DNA of 64,000 bases from Sphingomonas bisphenolicum (GCF_024349785.1 NZ_AP018818.1:496001-560000), one strand, 5' to 3'. Positions 26,281-35,349 are shown, counted from the first letter of the stretch. Notes: generated from the letters alone by a model not told the origin. Program-made: numbers and translations.

Positions 26281-27051
26281 ATGGGACAGATGTTCCCTCA
26301 AGGCGCCGCCATGATCTTCGGCGGCAGCGGCGGCATCGGCAAGGGCGTCGCGATCGAATTCGCCAAGGCGGGGACAGACGTCGCCATCTGCTATCGATCC
26401 AAGGAGGCGGTGGCGCAGGAGACGGCGCAGGCGATCGAGGCGCTTGGCGTCAAGGCGACCATCCACCAGACCGACGTGCGCGACGCAGCATCCGTCGAAG
26501 CTGTCGTCGCCGCAGCCGCCGCCGCGCACGGCCGCATCCACAGCGTTGTCTGGGGCGCGGGACCGCTGGTGTCGCAAACCGCCCTCGCCGACTGGTCCCA
26601 GGACCAGTTCCGGCAAGCGATGGAGGTAGAAGTATTCGGCTTCTATCATGCCGCCCGCGCGCTCATCCCGCATATGCGCGAACAGGGGGGCGGCGCCTTC
26701 GTCCATCTGGGGTCGGCCGGCCATGACTGGTGGCCCAAGCTCGACGGCCTGTCGGTCGCGCCCAAGGCCGCCAATGAAGCGCTGATCAAGGGCATCGCCA
26801 AGGAAGAGGGCAAATATGAGATCCGCGCCAATTCGGTACTGGTCGGCGTAATCGACGCGGGCATGTTCCACGAACTGAGTGCCCAGGGCGTGTTCGACGC
26901 GGCCTGGGTCACGGAGACGCAGAAGCTGCTGTGTCTCAAGCGCTGGGGACAGGCGGAAGATATCGGTCAGGCCGCCGTCTTCTTCGCCTCCGATCGTGCG
27001 CGCTATGTGACCGGGCAGACCATCTCCGTATCCGGCGGCTTCGGCGTCTGA
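26281..27051 (+). CDS. Atypical SDR lacking the catalytic tyrosine
   Basis: A 256-residue SDR-fold protein with nucleotide motif GGSGGIG and a C-terminal ITVSGGFGV-type end. The active site is altered: the NNAG motif reads WGAG, and at the Tyr-x3-Lys position the sequence is Ser-Val-Ala-Pro-Lys, so the catalytic Tyr is Ser while the Lys and the upstream Ser (13 residues before) are kept. The codons (TCG GTC GCG CCC AAG) leave no doubt about the reading. It may be a reductase with another proton donor, a dehydratase or decarboxylase on the SDR scaffold, or a binding protein. It follows the OYE-like gene by 32 bases, so the two probably function together. Confidence 0.72.
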   Translation: MGQMFPQGAAMIFGGSGGIGKGVAIEFAKAGTDVAICYRSKEAVAQETAQAIEALGVKATIHQTDVRDAASVEAVVAAAAAAHGRIHSVVWGAGPLVSQTALADWSQDQFRQAMEVEVFGFYHAARALIPHMREQGGGAFVHLGSAGHDWWPKLDGLSVAPKAANEALIKGIAKEEGKYEIRANSVLVGVIDAGMFHELSAQGVFDAAWVTETQKLLCLKRWGQAEDIGQAAVFFASDRARYVTGQTISVSGGFGV

Positions 27052-27055
27052 ACTA

Positions 27056-27081
27056 GCGGGGGCGGTTGCGCCCGCCCCCGC
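27056..27081. terminator. Bidirectional GC-rich hairpin terminator
   Basis: GCGGGGGCGG (27056-27065) pairs perfectly with CCGCCCCCGC (27072-27081) across a six-base loop, between the convergent SDR and monooxygenase genes. No clear T-tract. Confidence 0.6.
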
Positions 27082-27088
27082 CGCTTCC

Positions 27089-28582
27089 TCATTCCGCTGC
27101 TTCCGTCGAAGCGCCCAGCACATAGTCTGCCATCACTGGCGCCGCCATCGCTTCCGCAAAGGCCTGATAGCTCCACGGCCAGCTCGCGGGCACGCCGGTC
27201 TTGTCCAGATACCAGCTGCTGCACCCCGATCCGAAGATGGTGGTCTGCGCGGCGGCGATCCGCCGGGCCTCATAGGCGGCATGGGCCTGCGCGCTTGGCT
27301 CGACCGTCTCCGCGTCGCCGCGACGCAGCAGGTCGAGCAACTGGTCGATATAGGCCCATTGCCGTTCGGCAATGTCGATCAGCGAGAAATTGCCGACCGG
27401 CCCGGTTGGGCCGTTAAGCATGAAGAAATTGGGGAAGCCCGGGATCGTCACCGCATAATAAGCGGTGGGCCGCACCGACCAGGCATCGTCCAGCGACAGC
27501 CCGTTCCGGCCCGTCACCCTCGTCGGGCGGATGAAGCGATCGGCATGGAAGCCGGTGGCCAGGATCAGCGTATCGAGCGGTTGCAACCGGCCGTCGGCGA
27601 GCCTGACCCCTTCGGGTTCGACGCGCACGATCCGTTCGCGCTCCACCGCCACATTGGACTGCTGCACGGCGTCATAATAGCACCAGCTATAGATCAGCCG
27701 CTTGCACGCGGCGCGGTAATCCGGCCGCAATTTTTCCCGCAATGCGGGATCGCGCACGCTATTTTCCAAATTGTCGAGGCATAGTTGCTCGATCGCCGCA
27801 ATCTCCGGCCCATGGGTGTCGGTGATCGCCTGCGTAAAGCGATAGATGGAGTCCCAATAATCCTGGTTGTTTCGGATTGCGTCGATCAGCGCCGGATCAC
27901 GGCGGAAGGCCTCCCGTTCCTCCTCGCTATAGTCGAATTGCGGCACCGGCATGATCCATTGCGGCGAGCGCTGGAAATGCACCAGCCTGGCCGCGCGCGA
28001 ATGGAGCGCGGTGATGATCTGGACCCCGGTCGATCCATTGCCGACCACGCCGACGCGGGCATCGTCCAGCGGCACATCGTCGCGCCAGCGCGCGCTGTGC
28101 AATATCGTGCCCGCAAAATCGTCCAGCCCTTCGATATCCGGCATTTTGGGATGGTGCAGCACGCCCGACGCGGCGATGACCACGTCCGCGCTCGTCGACT
28201 CCCCACTCGAAAGGCCCAGATGCCAGCAGGCCTGGCTTTCATTCCAGACGCACGACACGACCTCCGCACCGAATCGGACATGCGGCATGATCCCGTATTT
28301 CTCGGCTGTGCGCTCGAAATAGGTCTGTATCTCCGCCCCCTTGGCATAGAAGGCCCGCCATTCGGCATAGGGTTCGAAACTATAGGTATAGGCATGGGCC
28401 GGCACGTCGCAGGTCAGGCCCGGATAGCGATTTTCGCGCCAGGTGCCGCCCAGCCCGTCCGCCTTTTCATAAAGGGTGAAGCGCTCGCCTGCCTGATTCA
28501 GACGGATCGCGGCCAATATGCCGGCCATGCCGGCCCCGATGACGGCAAAGCGAAGACCGTTGCGGGCCTGATCGATGGACAA
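27089..28582 (-). CDS. FAD-dependent Baeyer-Villiger-type monooxygenase
   Basis: A 497-residue class B flavoprotein monooxygenase. The N-terminal FAD motif is GAGMAG, GGTWRENRYPG follows, the Baeyer-Villiger fingerprint FxGxxxHxxxW appears as FAGTILHSARW near residue 155-165, and a second dinucleotide motif is GNGSTG. Such enzymes convert ketones to esters or lactones with NADPH and oxygen; cyclic and steroid ketones are common substrates. Last gene of a leftward operon, 74 bases after the flavoprotein gene upstream. In context it could open a ring or remove a side chain at a keto group. Confidence 0.8.
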   Translation of the reverse strand: MSIDQARNGLRFAVIGAGMAGILAAIRLNQAGERFTLYEKADGLGGTWRENRYPGLTCDVPAHAYTYSFEPYAEWRAFYAKGAEIQTYFERTAEKYGIMPHVRFGAEVVSCVWNESQACWHLGLSSGESTSADVVIAASGVLHHPKMPDIEGLDDFAGTILHSARWRDDVPLDDARVGVVGNGSTGVQIITALHSRAARLVHFQRSPQWIMPVPQFDYSEEEREAFRRDPALIDAIRNNQDYWDSIYRFTQAITDTHGPEIAAIEQLCLDNLENSVRDPALREKLRPDYRAACKRLIYSWCYYDAVQQSNVAVERERIVRVEPEGVRLADGRLQPLDTLILATGFHADRFIRPTRVTGRNGLSLDDAWSVRPTAYYAVTIPGFPNFFMLNGPTGPVGNFSLIDIAERQWAYIDQLLDLLRRGDAETVEPSAQAHAAYEARRIAAAQTTIFGSGCSSWYLDKTGVPASWPWSYQAFAEAMAAPVMADYVLGASTEAAE

Positions 28583-28656
28583 GTCACTCTCCTGTCGGTT
28601 GTATCACTGACAGGGATGATGGCCCAGCAGCCGGCGCGCGACATCGGCCAAACGGA

Positions 28657-30123
28657 CTAGGCGCGTTCCAAAGCCGCCTTCCGCCCCGCCCGCCGCCCGA
28701 AATAGGTGCAATCGGCGAGGCTGAGGCCCGAACTATAGCCATGTCCCCAGGCGGGCAGGCCCGATGTGCAGCGCCCGGCCGCGAACAGGCCAGGAATGGC
28801 CATGCCGGCGCGATCGAGCACTTCGCCGTCGGTGGATGTCCGCAGACCGCCCAGGGTGAAGAAGCTGAAATAGCTGTTCTGGAAATGCAGCTCCAGCGCG
28901 ATGAACGGCCCCTGGTCGAGCGGCGTCAGGATCGGCGGCCGCTTGTGGAATACAGGATCGCGCCCCTCCCGCGCATGGGCGTTGTAGAAGGCCATGGTCG
29001 CGCTCAGCGTATCGGGCGCCATCTCCAATTCGGCCTCGACCTCCTCCCAACTGTCGCCCGTCCCGGCAATGCCGATCCCCGCCATGTCGAGCGGCTGGGA
29101 AAAATGCGCATTGTCGAGCAGCAGATAGACCCGGTCGCCCAGTTGATCGACCGCCTGGCGGCTGACCCGGCCATGATAGCAATCCTCGTTGATGAACCGT
29201 TGCCCGGCTTGGTTGACGAAAACGCCAAAGGCATGGGATTCGGGCATCGTCCAGGGGCAGGTGGTGAAGAACTGCTCCATATGGATCGCATCGCCGCCCG
29301 CGCCCACGCCCAGTTCGATGCCGGAACCGTCATCCTGATCGCCGATCGGACTGTTGATGCGGAAGGTTTCTGGGCAATAGCGCCGCCGCATCGCCTCGTT
29401 CATCACGAAACCGCCGGTACACAGGATGACGCCGCGGGCCACCTTCACGAAGCGGATCGCATTGTCGATCCGCAGCACAGCGCCGACGATCCGATCCTCG
29501 TCCTGCACCAGCGCCACGGCGCGGGCATCGGTCACGACCGACACGCCCAGGGCCCGCGCGCGACCTTCCAGCAGGTCGACCAACGGCCGGCCGCCACCCC
29601 AGCCATTATGCTGGATCACATGGCCGCGCGGCGCTGGTTTCGCCATGTCGCAAAAGGGGTAGGCCGCCTCGCTGCCCGACCAGATTAGTGTGGAATCGTC
29701 GGTCGGCTCGATATGCTTGCCGGGCAGGTAATTGCCGCGATAGGGAATGCCCTGCATCTTGAGCCAGGCGAAATGCGCCAGCGACTCCTGCGCGTAGAGA
29801 TCGCATTTGGCGTTATCGGCGCACGGGCCGCCAGCCGCCTTCAGATAGGCGGCCATGTCCTCGGTCCTGTCCGCAAACCCGGCTGTACGCTGCGCATCCG
29901 TCCCGCCACTACCGCCGATATAGATTTCCCCACCCGACAGTGCGGACGCGCCGCCGCTGCCCGATCCGCGTTCGAACAGCATGACGCGCGCGCGCCCCTC
30001 CGCCGCCTCGATCGCGGCGCAGGCTCCCGCCGCACCGAAGCCGATCACCGCTACGTCCGTCTCATAGTCCCATCGCTCGACCTTGCTGGCGGGGTAAGGG
30101 CGATGCAGCGAGATGTCGATCAT
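28657..30123 (-). CDS. KstD-like FAD-dependent ketosteroid dehydrogenase/fumarate-reductase family
   Basis: A 488-residue FAD_binding_2 protein: N-terminal VIGFGAAGACAAIEAAE, SGGEIYIGGSGG substrate loop, CTGGFVMNEAMRRRY, and a C-terminal PGLFAAGRCTSGL segment followed by GHGYSSGLSLAD. This architecture is shared by 3-ketosteroid delta1- and delta4-dehydrogenases, fumarate reductases and BaiN-like enzymes. With two SDRs, an OYE and a SnoaL protein in the same operon, introduction of a ring double bond in a ketosteroid is the best guess. The ATG at 30123 overlaps the stop of the SDR gene upstream. Confidence 0.7.
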   Translation of the reverse strand: MIDISLHRPYPASKVERWDYETDVAVIGFGAAGACAAIEAAEGRARVMLFERGSGSGGASALSGGEIYIGGSGGTDAQRTAGFADRTEDMAAYLKAAGGPCADNAKCDLYAQESLAHFAWLKMQGIPYRGNYLPGKHIEPTDDSTLIWSGSEAAYPFCDMAKPAPRGHVIQHNGWGGGRPLVDLLEGRARALGVSVVTDARAVALVQDEDRIVGAVLRIDNAIRFVKVARGVILCTGGFVMNEAMRRRYCPETFRINSPIGDQDDGSGIELGVGAGGDAIHMEQFFTTCPWTMPESHAFGVFVNQAGQRFINEDCYHGRVSRQAVDQLGDRVYLLLDNAHFSQPLDMAGIGIAGTGDSWEEVEAELEMAPDTLSATMAFYNAHAREGRDPVFHKRPPILTPLDQGPFIALELHFQNSYFSFFTLGGLRTSTDGEVLDRAGMAIPGLFAAGRCTSGLPAWGHGYSSGLSLADCTYFGRRAGRKAALERA

Positions 30124-30935
30124 GAGAAATAGGCTCCACCATTCACGGTGAGGATGCTCCCGGTCGCAAAGCTGCCATCCGCGCCTGCGAGAAAGGCGAC
30201 CGCGCCCGCAATCTCGTCCGGCTGGGCCAGCCTTTTCATCAGGCTGTCGGCGGCGATCGCCTGTTTCAGTTCGGCTGGCAGACCGGCGTAGATCGGCGTT
30301 TCGGTCGCGCCCGGATTGACCGCATTGACGCGAATGCCCCGGTCGGCCAGTTCGCGCGCCATCGCCCGCGTCATACCCAGCACCGCCGCCTTGGCGGCGC
30401 AATAGGGGATGGGGCCGTCGCCCTTCACGCCCGCCGTCGATCCGATATTGACGATAGCACCACCCTGCCCCTGTTCCGCCATCAGCCGGACCGCCGCGCG
30501 GCTGCATTTGAACGTACCGTCCAGCGTCACGCTCAAGACGCCGGTCCAGCCTTCATCCTCGCAATAGAGTGTCTGGTCGATGAAGATGTCCGGCGCCTCA
30601 CCCCGCGCGATCTGGCCGCTGCGTTCGGCCTGGGCGGCATAGTAACGATCCATGCCGTCGCCGGCCGCGCTGCCTCGTCCGGCATTGTTCACCAGAACGT
30701 CGACGCCGCCGAATGCCGCCTTCACGGCAACGAAGGCCCGATCGACCGATGCCGTATCGGCGACATCGCAGGCGATGCCGATATGCGGCGCGGGCAGGAC
30801 GGCGGCTGCCGCCCCTTCGTCCAGATCGAGCACGGCCACCCGCGCGCCCTCCGCCGCCAGCCGCTGCGCGATGGCCGCGCCGATCCCCTGCGCGCCGCCG
30901 GTGACGACCGCACGCTTGCCCTTGAGCCTCTCCAT
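30120..30935 (-). CDS. SDR family oxidoreductase with an internal insertion
   Basis: A 271-residue SDR: TGGAQGIG, NNAG, catalytic PYCAAK and C-terminal LTVNGGAYFS. Between NNAG and the following helix there are about 43 residues (RGSAAGDGMD to YCEDEGW), some 25 more than usual, which would reshape the substrate pocket; the structural Asn after it is replaced (LSVTLDG). Probably a hydroxysteroid-type dehydrogenase. Start at 30935 lies five bases after the stop of the adjoining SDR gene, and its own stop overlaps the flavoprotein start. Confidence 0.75.
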   Translation of the reverse strand: MERLKGKRAVVTGGAQGIGAAIAQRLAAEGARVAVLDLDEGAAAAVLPAPHIGIACDVADTASVDRAFVAVKAAFGGVDVLVNNAGRGSAAGDGMDRYYAAQAERSGQIARGEAPDIFIDQTLYCEDEGWTGVLSVTLDGTFKCSRAAVRLMAEQGQGGAIVNIGSTAGVKGDGPIPYCAAKAAVLGMTRAMARELADRGIRVNAVNPGATETPIYAGLPAELKQAIAADSLMKRLAQPDEIAGAVAFLAGADGSFATGSILTVNGGAYFS

Positions 30936-30940
30936 AGTCC

Positions 30941-31732
30941 TCAATCCTCGACTTCGGGGCGCCAGGCGACGCCGTTGATATGACCGCCGCCATCGACGAA
31001 CAATGTATTGCCCGTGGTGTAGCCACCGCCCTCGCTCGCCAGGAAGACCGCGACCGGCCCGACATCCTGCGCCGCATCGCCAAAGCGGCCTACCGGCACC
31101 TGCTGCAGGATCGCCTGCGCCATGGCCGGATTGGCGGCGAAATAATCCTGCGCCTGCGGGCTGGATACAGAGGGGCAGATGATGTTGCAGGTTATGCCGT
31201 GCGGCCCCCATTCGACCGCCGCCGTGCGGGTCAGCGCGCGCACCGCTTCCTTGCTGGCGTTATAGGCCGCCGTGAACATATGGGCGTTCACGCCATTCAG
31301 TGAGCCCAGATTGATGACGCGGCCATAGCCCTGCGCCTTCATGATCGGAAAGGCGGCGCGCATCGCGCGGAATACGGCCCAGTAATTGAGATCGAAGGCG
31401 GCGGCCATCTCTTCATCGCTGTGCTTCTCCAGCCGTCTTGGGAAACTGCCGCCCGCATTATTGACCAGGATGTCGAGGCGCCCAAGTTGTTCGGCGGCAT
31501 CCTCGACCATCTGCCTGACATCGTCCGCACTGGTCACATCCACGGCGACGCCGAGCGCGCGCACGCCATATTGATCGCGCAGCCAGGTCGCCTCGCGCTC
31601 CGCTTCCTCGCCGCGGCGTTGAGCAATGACGATGGCTGCGCCTGCCTGCGCCAGCGCACGGGCGATACCCTGGCCCACGCCCTGCCCGCCACCTGTGACC
31701 AGCGCCGTGCGCCCTTCGAGCAATTGGCCCAT
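30941..31732 (-). CDS. SDR family oxidoreductase
   Basis: A 263-residue classical SDR: TGGGQGVG, NNAG, INLGSLNG serine region, YNASK active site and C-terminal LFVDGGGHINGVAW. Dehydrogenase or reductase for an alcohol or ketone on the substrate. Start MGQLLEGRT at 31732 has GGGAG upstream; the preceding OYE gene ends one base away, so the genes form a tight operon. Confidence 0.75.
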   Translation of the reverse strand: MGQLLEGRTALVTGGGQGVGQGIARALAQAGAAIVIAQRRGEEAEREATWLRDQYGVRALGVAVDVTSADDVRQMVEDAAEQLGRLDILVNNAGGSFPRRLEKHSDEEMAAAFDLNYWAVFRAMRAAFPIMKAQGYGRVINLGSLNGVNAHMFTAAYNASKEAVRALTRTAAVEWGPHGITCNIICPSVSSPQAQDYFAANPAMAQAILQQVPVGRFGDAAQDVGPVAVFLASEGGGYTTGNTLFVDGGGHINGVAWRPEVED

Positions 31733-31733
31733 T

Positions 31734-32807
31734 TTAATCTCCCAGCGCCGGATAGTCGGTATAGCCGCGGCGATCGTCGCCATGGCCGGTGTAGAAACTG
31801 CTGCGGTCCGCTTTCGCCAGCGGCGCGCCGGTGCGGAAGCGAGCTACCAGATCGGGATTGGCGATGAAGGCATAACCAAAGGACATAGCGTCGGCCTTGC
31901 CCTCGGCCAGCAGGACGCGCGCCTTGTCGGGCGTCAGCGCGCCATTTTCAATGATCGGTCCGCTCCAGTGGGCGCGAACCAGTTCCAGCGAATCCTGTCC
32001 ATCCAGCGGGATATGGATCAGGTGCACATAGGCCAGTTCCAGACCATCTACCGCCTTCAGCAGCGTCGCATAGGTTTCATGCGGATCGACGTCCGCCATG
32101 CCGTTGAGCGTGATACCCGGACAGATGCGAAAGCCGACCCGCCCCGATCCGATCGCATCCGCCAAAGCGGTCAGCGTCTCCACGACGAAGCGCACGCGAT
32201 TCTCGACCGATCCACCGTAGCGGTCCGCACGCTGATTGCTGTTCGAAGACAGGAACTGCATCGGCAGATAGCCGCTGGCGCAATGAAGTTCCACGCCATC
32301 CATCCCGGCCCGAATCGCATTGCGGGCGGCCGTCACATAGTCCGCGATGACGCCTGCGATCTCATGCGTCTCGAGCGCGCGAGGCATGTCGGTTGCCTGC
32401 GGCACCCCGTCCGGTCCGGGAATTGGGTCCGGGCAGGGAATGGCGGATGGCGCGACCGTCTCCGCCCCTGCATCCTTGTTGGCGCGCACGCTCGCCCGGC
32501 CGCAATGCATCAATTGCATGACGATCCGTCCGCCTTCATCATGGACCGCCTGCGCCACCGCCCGCCAACCATCGACCTGGGCTTCGCTATGGATGCCGGG
32601 TGTGCGCCAATAGCCTTTGCCCGACGGCGATGGCTGCGTCCCTTCGGTCACGATCAAGCCGGCCCCGGCGCGCTGGCGATAATAGTCCGCCATAACCGGC
32701 GTCGGCTCATCCTGCGGCCCGGCCCGATCGCGCGTCATCGGCGCCATCACGATGCGGTTCGCCAATTCCAGGTCGCCCAGCCGCACCGGCGAGAATATGT
32801 CGCTCAT
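31734..32807 (-). CDS. Old Yellow Enzyme family NADH:flavin oxidoreductase
   Basis: A 357-residue single-domain OYE (XenB/NemA type): N-terminal NRIVMAPMTRDRA, MQLMHCGRASV, GVELHCASGYLPMQFLSS, DRYGGSVENRVRF and a C-terminal FMN phosphate loop SFGYAFIANPDL. These FMN enzymes reduce the C=C bond of enones. In the usual His-x2-His/Asn substrate-binding motif the second position is Ser (HCAS). It probably saturates an enone of the imported substrate or an intermediate. Five bases after the SnoaL gene. Confidence 0.8.
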   Translation of the reverse strand: MSDIFSPVRLGDLELANRIVMAPMTRDRAGPQDEPTPVMADYYRQRAGAGLIVTEGTQPSPSGKGYWRTPGIHSEAQVDGWRAVAQAVHDEGGRIVMQLMHCGRASVRANKDAGAETVAPSAIPCPDPIPGPDGVPQATDMPRALETHEIAGVIADYVTAARNAIRAGMDGVELHCASGYLPMQFLSSNSNQRADRYGGSVENRVRFVVETLTALADAIGSGRVGFRICPGITLNGMADVDPHETYATLLKAVDGLELAYVHLIHIPLDGQDSLELVRAHWSGPIIENGALTPDKARVLLAEGKADAMSFGYAFIANPDLVARFRTGAPLAKADRSSFYTGHGDDRRGYTDYPALGD

Positions 32808-32812
32808 TCGCT

Positions 32813-33445
32813 TCAGCTCCGCACGCGCGGGCGGGGCAGGGGCGCGTCGCGGCGCATCGTTTCAATGAATTTTTCGAGCGGCGCAGGCGGATCGACCGGG
32901 CCGTCATGCGGCCTTCCCTCGCGCGCCCAATAGCTTTTCCAGGTCGGAAACAGGTCGTGGAAGCTGCCATGATAGGGTGCCACGCCGGGCCAGCGCATTT
33001 TGCGATCACCGATCGGCGGCTTGTTGAGATCGCTCGCATACCAGTAAAGCGGCAAGCGGCGGCGAAAATACCAGCGCCCGTCGATCCGCTCATAGCGGTC
33101 GAAATACAGCATCTGCATGATGACCCATTCCGACCCGCACTCATGCTCGTTCTTGGAATAGACGATGCCCTGGGCATGGTCGGGGTCGTCGAAATCGATG
33201 ATATGGCCACCGATATGATGCGATGTCCCGTCGAACTGCATCGCATGCGTTTCGTCGAACCAGTCGCGTAGCGCCTTGCGCCCGGTCTGGCCGCCACCGA
33301 CCTTCACATCTTCGGGAAACAGGTTCACCCAGGCGTCGGAATCGCGCATGTCGAGCGCCAACGCATATTTCGCCGGTAACTGACGGATCGCATCGAGCGA
33401 TTCCAGCCGGTCGATACGCGCCATCAGGCCTTCATTTTCGCTCAT
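32813..33445 (-). CDS. SnoaL-like protein, candidate steroid dehydratase
   Basis: A 210-residue NTF2-fold protein longer than the other SnoaL members here. The core is RQLPAKYALALDMRDSDAW, HHIGGHIIDFDD and MLYFDRYERIDGRWYFRRR. A Trp/Pro-rich C-terminal tail (KMRWPGVAPYHGSFHDLFPTW) extends it by about 60 residues. First gene of the leftward six-gene operon, divergent from the AraC regulator gene with an 81-base gap. A dehydratase or isomerase on a polycyclic alcohol is a reasonable but unproven role. Confidence 0.6.
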   Translation of the reverse strand: MSENEGLMARIDRLESLDAIRQLPAKYALALDMRDSDAWVNLFPEDVKVGGGQTGRKALRDWFDETHAMQFDGTSHHIGGHIIDFDDPDHAQGIVYSKNEHECGSEWVIMQMLYFDRYERIDGRWYFRRRLPLYWYASDLNKPPIGDRKMRWPGVAPYHGSFHDLFPTWKSYWAREGRPHDGPVDPPAPLEKFIETMRRDAPLPRPRVRS

Positions 33446-33526
33446 CCGCTCCCATCCCGTTTATCGTCGCTATCCGATCATCCCCTATTGGCTTGCGCAA
33501 CGAAATGGCGGATTAGCTCAAAGGTC

Positions 33527-34624
33527 ATGACAAAATGGGTCAACAAGCATCTTTCGCGCCCGGTGCCCGGCCGGGTGTCCGCCGCCATCGCGCGCGACCT
33601 GCTGCGGCTCGTCCGGCAGTTCGATTATGATCCGTCGGTGCTTCTCCGCGATGCCGGCCTGTCGCATCTGGGCAGTGCACTGCTGGCGCCGGGTGGAGGG
33701 GAACGCCCGCTATCGCATGGCGATTTCGCGCGCCTCTATGCCCATTGCACCCTGTTGCTGGACGATCATGCCGCCCATCAGGAAGGGCGCGAGGCGCTGA
33801 CCAAGGCCGGGTTCGACATGATGTGCCATTGCCTCATCACCTGTCGCACCTTGCGCGACGTGATCGACCGGATGGATCGATTCTCGGTGATGCTGGGGCC
33901 AAGGCTGGGGCGATTATTGTTGAAGGTCGATGAAGGCAAGGCGCGGATCGACATGCCTACCGTCCGCAAGATCCGCAACGCCTGCGCCTATCTGTCCGAC
34001 CTTACCGGCCTGTCCACCTATGCGCGCCTTTATGGCTGGCTGATCGGCGAGGATTTGCCGTTGCTGGGCGCGGCGATGCGCTATCCGCCGTTGCTGGACA
34101 AACCGACGATCCATTATCTGATGCCCTGCCCGGTCCGACATGGCGCACCGGAAAACAGCTTCCATTTTCCCGCGACCTATCTGGATCGCCCGGTGATCCG
34201 TAGCCCGCATGAACTGGAAAGCCTGCTCGAACGCTTTCCCTTCGACATCGAAGAACCCCAGTCCAAGGATGCGCCCCTTTCGGAACGCATTGCCCATCTG
34301 TTCGGCGCCATGTTGGCGAGCGGCGAAACGCCATCGACGGCGGCCGAACTGGCGCGGCAGTTCAGCATCAGCGTCGCGACCCTGAAACGCCGTCTGGCGG
34401 CCGAAAGCACGTCTCTGGCGCGGATCAAGGCCAAGGCCCGGCAAACATTGGCCTATCAGTTACTGGCGGACCCGCGCCTGACCATCGGCGAAGTCGGACG
34501 CCGCGCACAGTTCAGCGACACCAGCGCCTTCCGCCGCGCCTTCCACGCATGGACCGGCCAGTCTCCCACCTGCTGGCGGGAGACACAGATCATAGGTGCG
34601 AGAGACGACTCACGCCTCGAATGA
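33527..34624 (+). CDS. AraC-family transcriptional regulator
   Basis: A 365-residue regulator. An N-terminal ligand-binding domain of the Arabinose_bd type (about 20-210, with FDMMCHCLITCRTLRD) precedes a C-terminal double helix-turn-helix (STAAELARQFSISVATLKRRLA; LTIGEVGRRAQFSDTSAFRRAFHAWTGQSP). OruR/GbdR-like proteins of this type activate divergent catabolic operons. It is divergent from the SnoaL/OYE/SDR operon and likely controls it. Start at 33527 (MTKWVN) follows AAAGG closely; an upstream in-frame ATG at 33488 would overlap the promoter region. Its last 15 bases overlap the convergent TetR gene. Confidence 0.8.
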   Translation: MTKWVNKHLSRPVPGRVSAAIARDLLRLVRQFDYDPSVLLRDAGLSHLGSALLAPGGGERPLSHGDFARLYAHCTLLLDDHAAHQEGREALTKAGFDMMCHCLITCRTLRDVIDRMDRFSVMLGPRLGRLLLKVDEGKARIDMPTVRKIRNACAYLSDLTGLSTYARLYGWLIGEDLPLLGAAMRYPPLLDKPTIHYLMPCPVRHGAPENSFHFPATYLDRPVIRSPHELESLLERFPFDIEEPQSKDAPLSERIAHLFGAMLASGETPSTAAELARQFSISVATLKRRLAAESTSLARIKAKARQTLAYQLLADPRLTIGEVGRRAQFSDTSAFRRAFHAWTGQSPTCWRETQIIGARDDSRLE

Positions 34625-35242
34625 CACCGCTGCCTTGGCCAGACGATGGATCATTGCCCGAAACGCCGCCAGTTGTTCAGGCGCGGCCGGATCATAGGAC
34701 CGGGCCGGGCCAAGCTGATGCGCGTTGCAAACATAATGGAGCGCGCCGCCCGCCACGGTATTGAGTAAAACCATCGCCGAAACCGGCTGAAACTGTCCGC
34801 TGGCGACACCGGCCGCCACGACATCCTCTATGTCCTGCAAGGCCGTCTCGGAAAAGCGCACCGGATTGTCGCCATAGGCTGCGGAGTCGGCGATCAGGCG
34901 CTGGATGATCCGCGCAGCGGTCGGCCGGCCGACGAGAAAATCGAGCCAAGCGTCGAGCAGCGCGAGCAGGCGCGCCATCGGATCGGCTACTCCCTCCGTC
35001 TGCGCCAGCACGAAGCTGTGCATCGAGGAGAAGATATCGGCCTCCACCTCATCATAAAGCGGCTGCTTGCCGGGGAAATAATAGAGGATCGACGGTCGGC
35101 GGATACCCACCATTTCCGCCACATGGTCCAGCCGCGCGGCCGCATAGCCGATGTCGGCGAAAATACGTTCCGCAGCATCCAATATCTGGCGACGGGTGGC
35201 ATCGCCGCGTGCCTGGCGGGTAGGCTGTCTGGTAACGGTCAT
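34610..35242 (-). CDS. TetR-family transcriptional regulator
   Basis: A 210-residue TetR repressor: N-terminal HTH with ILDAAERIFADIGYAAARLDHVAEMVGIRRPSILYYF in outline (DNA-binding helix GIRRPSILYYFPGK) and a helical ligand-binding domain. It is divergent from the TonB receptor at 35415 and the intergenic space holds a perfect 8-base inverted repeat over that receptor's promoter, so it very likely represses the receptor unit until a substrate or its CoA ester binds. Confidence 0.8.
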   Translation of the reverse strand: MTVTRQPTRQARGDATRRQILDAAERIFADIGYAAARLDHVAEMVGIRRPSILYYFPGKQPLYDEVEADIFSSMHSFVLAQTEGVADPMARLLALLDAWLDFLVGRPTAARIIQRLIADSAAYGDNPVRFSETALQDIEDVVAAGVASGQFQPVSAMVLLNTVAGGALHYVCNAHQLGPARSYDPAAPEQLAAFRAMIHRLAKAAVSFEA

Positions 35243-35320
35243 TGTCCCGTCCTTATGCGCTCACATCCATGCCATGCAACGCCGATTGCGGCCAATAAAG
35301 CCAATCTGCATCGTCACGAC

Positions 35321-35349
35321 TTGAAAATCTACTGACTTGTAGGTAGATT
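35321..35349 (+). promoter_or_regulatory. Promoter of the TonB receptor unit
   Basis: TTGAAA (35321-35326) and TAGATT (35344-35349) are separated by 17 bases, 66 bases upstream of the receptor ATG. The palindrome at 35325-35350 covers the spacer and -10. Confidence 0.55.
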
